Of a DNA stretch of 8,989 nt, positions 6,278-8,989 are shown in pieces. The notes under the pieces are model-generated. The model was not told the origin of the DNA and searched no databases. It saw only the letters and a program-made list of their open reading frames with translations. Within the stretch, counting starts at the first letter, position 1; the number at the start of each line of letters is the position of its first letter. A program made the position numbers and the translations under genes. The stretch spans positions 1 through 8,989 of the forward strand of contig CANGOK010000130.1 of the NCBI GenBank assembly GCA_947455285.1, given 5' to 3'. The DNA is from Beijerinckiaceae bacterium (GTDB taxonomy: Bacteria; Pseudomonadota; Alphaproteobacteria; Rhizobiales; Beijerinckiaceae).

Positions 6278-6993
6278 GCGAAGCCCTGCTGAGCGTCAAC
6301 GGCCTCACCCTTGGCTATGACCATGCCACCGAAGCGGTGAAGGGAGTTTCGCTTGAAGTGCGTGAGGGCTCGGTGGTCTCGCTCATCGGCGCCAATGGCG
6401 CGGGCAAGACGACGATCCTGCGTGGGCTCTCAGGCCTGATACGACCCCGCGCTGGATCGGTGTGGTTCAGGGGGCAGGACATCACGGGACTGCCAGCCCA
6501 TAGGATTGCGGCGCTGGGCGTCGTTCAGGTCCCCGAGGGGCGCCAGGTCTTCGCCAATATGACCATCGCGGAAAACCTGCGCATGGGCGCATGGCTGCTC
6601 AATGACGCCGCTGAAGAAGCGCGCCGCCGGGAGGCCGTGCTCGCACGCTTTCCCCGTTTGGCCGAGCGCCTTGGCCAGCAGGCAGGCCTGCTCTCTGGCG
6701 GCGAGCAGCAGATGCTCGCCATGGGCCGCGCCATGATGGCCGATCCTCGCATGTTGCTGCTCGATGAGCCCTCCATGGGCCTTGCGCCGCTCTTCGTTGA
6801 AGAGATCTTCCGCATCATCGAAGACCTCAAGAAAGAGGGCCGCACGATCCTCCTTGTCGAGCAAAACGCGCAAGCCGCCCTCGATATCGCCGATCATGCC
6901 TATGTTCTCCAGTCTGGTCGGATCGAACTGTCGGGCCCTGCGGCGGAGATCGCGCGCAACGAGAAGGTTGTCGCCGCCTATCTCGGTGGTTAG
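6274..6993 (+). CDS. livF: Branched-chain amino acid-type ABC transporter ATP-binding protein LivF
   Basis: This 239-residue cytoplasmic ATPase is the partner of LivG. Motifs are Walker A GANGAGKT (39-46), Q-loop VVQVPEGRQVF (Gln 85), signature LSGGEQQMLAMGRA (140-153), Walker B MLLLDEPSMGLAP (160-172) and the switch region LLVEQN (193-198). Gln replaces the usual switch His here, which is normal for LivF and leaves the His-bearing LivG as the partner with the canonical switch residue. VPEGR and AYLGG at the C-terminus are also typical. GGAGG at 6262-6266 lies 7 bases before the ATG and within livG, so translation is probably coupled. It is the last core importer gene. Confidence 0.96.
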   Translation: MSEALLSVNGLTLGYDHATEAVKGVSLEVREGSVVSLIGANGAGKTTILRGLSGLIRPRAGSVWFRGQDITGLPAHRIAALGVVQVPEGRQVFANMTIAENLRMGAWLLNDAAEEARRREAVLARFPRLAERLGQQAGLLSGGEQQMLAMGRAMMADPRMLLLDEPSMGLAPLFVEEIFRIIEDLKKEGRTILLVEQNAQAALDIADHAYVLQSGRIELSGPAAEIARNEKVVAAYLGG

Positions 6994-7025
6994 GACAGGG
7001 TCATGATGCCCCAAGGAAACCACCC

Positions 7026-8249
7026 ATGACCGAGGCCAAGGCCGGCCGCGCCGTATTTCGCTTCCAGAACTTCCGCTTCTACGTCACGGCGCGCTTCTTG
7101 TGGGGCCTCGCCATGCAGATGCAGACGGTGGCGGTGGCCTGGTATGTCTATGACGTCACCCGCGACGCCTTCGCCCTCGGCTTGATCGGCCTCGCCACCT
7201 TTCTGCCGACGGTGCCCCTGTCGCTCGTCACCGGCGCGGTGGCGGATCGTTATGACCGGCGCACCATCCTCTACTGCGGCTATGGCGTGGTCGCCCTTGG
7301 CGCGCTGGCTCTGTGCGTGCTCGCATGGAACAGGCTGCTCTGGCCGGTTTACGTGGTCGTGGTTTTCGTCGGCGCGGCGCGCTCCTTCGCCAATCCAGCG
7401 GGGCAGGCGCTTGTCGCGGCGACAGTGCCTGATGAGGAATACGCCAGCGCCATGGGCTGGACCAATTCCATCATCCAGACCTCGACCGTGGTCGGCCCGG
7501 CGCTGGGCGGCCTGCTCTTCCCGCTGGGGCCGACCGTGCCCTTTTCGGTCTCCCTCGTCCTCTTCGTCGTGGCGACTTTCTGCGCGTGGCGCATTGCGCC
7601 TCCCACGAAGAAGCTCGCCAGCAAGCCGCCTGTCACCCTCTCGATGCTCTTCGCCGGCTATCGCTTCATCTGGGCGAGCCCGGCCATCCTGGGCTCGATC
7701 TCCCTTGATCTTGCCGCCGTTCTGCTTGGCGGCGCCACGGCGCTCTTGCCGATCTTCGCCAGCGAGGTCTTCCATACGGGGTCATGGGGCCTTGGCCTGC
7801 TGCGCTCCATGCCGGCGGTGGGCTCCATCGCGGCGGCCCTGTTCCTAGCCCATTACCCGATCAAGCGCGGGGTAGGGCGCATCATGTTCTACAGCGTCGC
7901 CGTCTACGGGCTCGCCACCATCGGCTTTGGCCTGTCGACGAGCATCTGGCCCGCCATGGTCTGCCTCATGGTTTTGGGCGCGGCTGATGTGGTGAGCGTG
8001 GTGATCCGTCAGTCCATCATCCAGATCGACACGCCCGATGAAATGCGCGGCCGGGTGATCGCCGTGCATACGATCATGACGGGCACATCCAACAATCTCG
8101 GCGATTTCGAATCAGGCGCGCTGGCTCACTTCATCGGCGCGGCGCCCGCCGTGATCGTCGGCGGCCTCGGGGCGGTCGGCGCGTCCGTGATCTGGATGCG
8201 ACTGTTCCCTCAATTATGGGCTCGCGAAAGCTTCACCCAAGCAAAATGA
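7026..8249 (+). CDS. MFS transporter (MFS_3 / EntS-like type)
   Basis: This 407-residue inner-membrane secondary transporter has about a dozen hydrophobic segments. The N-terminal half has the segment MQTVAVAWYVYDVT (32-45) and motif A as GAVADRYDRRTI (70-81) between membrane segments 2 and 3, typical of the MFS_3 group that includes the enterobactin exporter EntS and macrolide-efflux-like proteins. The second half has GRVIAVHTIMTG followed by NNLGDFESGALAHFIGAAP, also common in this group. The substrate is unknown; an efflux role is the default guess. AAGGAA (7013-7018) lies 7 bases before the ATG. Only 32 bases separate it from livF and no terminator lies between, so it is probably co-transcribed with the importer, which hints at a shared or related substrate. 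No clear terminator was found after it. Confidence 0.9.
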   Translation: MTEAKAGRAVFRFQNFRFYVTARFLWGLAMQMQTVAVAWYVYDVTRDAFALGLIGLATFLPTVPLSLVTGAVADRYDRRTILYCGYGVVALGALALCVLAWNRLLWPVYVVVVFVGAARSFANPAGQALVAATVPDEEYASAMGWTNSIIQTSTVVGPALGGLLFPLGPTVPFSVSLVLFVVATFCAWRIAPPTKKLASKPPVTLSMLFAGYRFIWASPAILGSISLDLAAVLLGGATALLPIFASEVFHTGSWGLGLLRSMPAVGSIAAALFLAHYPIKRGVGRIMFYSVAVYGLATIGFGLSTSIWPAMVCLMVLGAADVVSVVIRQSIIQIDTPDEMRGRVIAVHTIMTGTSNNLGDFESGALAHFIGAAPAVIVGGLGAVGASVIWMRLFPQLWARESFTQAK

Positions 8250-8310
8250 GGGATTTAGATGCGGAGATAAGGTTTCGTTAAGGCTTGCGCGGGAGAGTGG
8301 TCACATAACG

Positions 8311-8318
8311 TTAACCAT
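8311..8318 (+). promoter_or_regulatory. CtrA-like half-site TTAACCAT
   Basis: The octamer TTAACCAT, the extended half-site recognised by the alphaproteobacterial cell-cycle regulator CtrA, lies 18 bases before the ATG at 8337. The second half of the TTAA-N7-TTAA palindrome is degenerate here (TTCC). An additional TTAA occurs at 8278-8281. The assignment rests on one short motif. Confidence 0.3.
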
Positions 8319-8336
8319 AAATTCCGAAAGCCCCCC

Positions 8337-8989
8337 ATGGCCCCTCGCGCCCCCCGGAATGAGACTGCCGCCGCCAAGAAGGCTAGCGGATCGACCCGCG
8401 CGAAATCCTCAATGCCCACCGCCCGTGCGGTGGCGACGAAACTGAAGGCGGTGCAGAAGGCGTCTGCGCCTCTGCCGCCCCCTGTCATGCCCCGCCCGAC
8501 GCCCACGCCTGCGGAATTGCTCGCCAGCGTGCGCGCAGCCATGTCGCTTGGAGCCCTCGCGGCGCAGGCGGGCCGGCTGCGGGCGCAGGCGCAGACCCAT
8601 GGCTTCAAGGTCTCGGGCGTTCTCGTGGCGATTGGGGTGGGCTGGATCTTCGGCGCCAATACATTCGACGTCCAGGCTCCATCGCCGCAGGTCATCGAGG
8701 CCATGACTGTTCTGACCAAGCGGCTCGATGAGGTCGAGGCCATGGCGAAACGGGCCGACAAGCAAGACGTGTCGGGCCTTCGCGCCACCGTGGCCACCCT
8801 GCAATCGAACCTCGAAACAAGCCGCTCCCAGACCAATACCGCGATCATCGAATTCTCGGCCCGCGTCGATGCGCTCGACCGCGACAGCAATGCGCGGATG
8901 CTTTATGCGGCGCGCGATGTGTCAGCTCGCTTCGAAAAGCTGGATCGGGACATCAACGCGCGCCTCGCTGAGGTCGATAAATTCGTTGC
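8337..8989 (+). CDS. Unidentified single-pass membrane protein with long heptad-rich region (3' truncated)
   Basis: The reading frame runs off the right edge; 217 residues are visible. ATG 8337 is the first start codon after the in-frame TAA at 8268, but no good ribosome site precedes it. Residues 1-50 are basic and rich in Ala, Lys and Ser; residues 44-58 are Pro-rich (PLPPPVMPRPTPTP). Residues 60-88 are Ala/Leu-rich and probably helical. A membrane segment lies at 91-109 (KVSGVLVAIGVGWIFGANTF). After it come about 100 residues with heptad-like spacing of Leu/Val/Met and many Glu, Arg and Asp, suggesting a periplasmic coiled coil. Basic residues before the segment predict a cytoplasmic N-terminus. 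I do not recognise the family. The architecture resembles envelope-anchoring or division-type proteins, but no function can be claimed. High third-position G/C supports this frame over the opposite strand. Confidence 0.75.
   Translation, partial: MAPRAPRNETAAAKKASGSTRAKSSMPTARAVATKLKAVQKASAPLPPPVMPRPTPTPAELLASVRAAMSLGALAAQAGRLRAQAQTHGFKVSGVLVAIGVGWIFGANTFDVQAPSPQVIEAMTVLTKRLDEVEAMAKRADKQDVSGLRATVATLQSNLETSRSQTNTAIIEFSARVDALDRDSNARMLYAARDVSARFEKLDRDINARLAEVDKFV

Noticed and set aside
6274..6993. Loss of the switch histidine in LivF (VEQN)
   Set aside because: Gln at this position is normal for LivF proteins, so it is not a defect or novelty.
8255..8890. 211-codon minus-strand open frame opposite the last gene
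   Set aside because: The plus-strand frame from 8337 has a coherent head, membrane segment and heptad pattern with strong G/C at third positions. The antisense product is rich in Ala, Arg and Ser without pattern.
1..8989. CRISPR arrays, tRNA/rRNA genes, insertion sequences or tandem repeats
   Set aside because: None was seen on reading both strands; the only repeats noted are the short stem elements described above.

Overview
The window is high-GC DNA with dense, same-strand gene packing, strong G/C bias at third codon positions and ATGA start/stop overlaps. Together with the protein sequences this fits an alphaproteobacterium, most likely of the Hyphomicrobiales/Rhizobiales. That placement is inference from style and protein families; no rRNA or other taxonomic marker is present.

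Layout: (1) Positions 2-1639 hold the 3' two-thirds of tex, an S1-domain transcription accessory/RNA-binding protein, cut by the window's left edge. (2) Positions 1640-2311 are a visibly AT-richer patch: a non-coding spacer followed by a lone PemK/MazF-type toxin-like gene with no antitoxin gene beside it. (3) Positions 2294-2460 hold the least conventional part of the window. A TTGACA/TATTAC promoter overlaps the end of the toxin-like gene. After it comes a stretch of about 130 nt with a strong internal hairpin, ending in a 10-bp GNRA-capped stem plus T-run. It looks like a small RNA, or a terminator-containing leader of the downstream transporter operon. (4) Positions 2570-6993 are a complete branched-chain-amino-acid-type (HAAT) ABC importer in the order binding protein, LivH permease, LivM permease, LivG ATPase, LivF ATPase. 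A stem-loop with a short T-run lies between the binding-protein gene and the permeases. (5) Positions 7026-8249 encode an MFS transporter 32 bp after livF, probably co-transcribed. (6) Positions 8337-8989 begin an unidentified protein with a basic, Pro/Ala-rich N-terminus, one membrane segment and a long heptad-rich region, cut by the right edge. A CtrA-like TTAACCAT box lies upstream of it.

How the parts work together: the periplasmic binding protein captures a small solute, probably an amino acid or related molecule. LivH and LivM form the membrane channel, and LivG and LivF power transport. The hairpin after the binding-protein gene probably lets that protein be made in excess over the membrane parts, as is usual for such operons. 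The MFS protein may export or import a related compound, but nothing in the sequence fixes its substrate. The structured RNA just upstream of the importer is the best candidate for something undescribed. No CRISPR array, tRNA, rRNA, insertion sequence or phage gene was seen.
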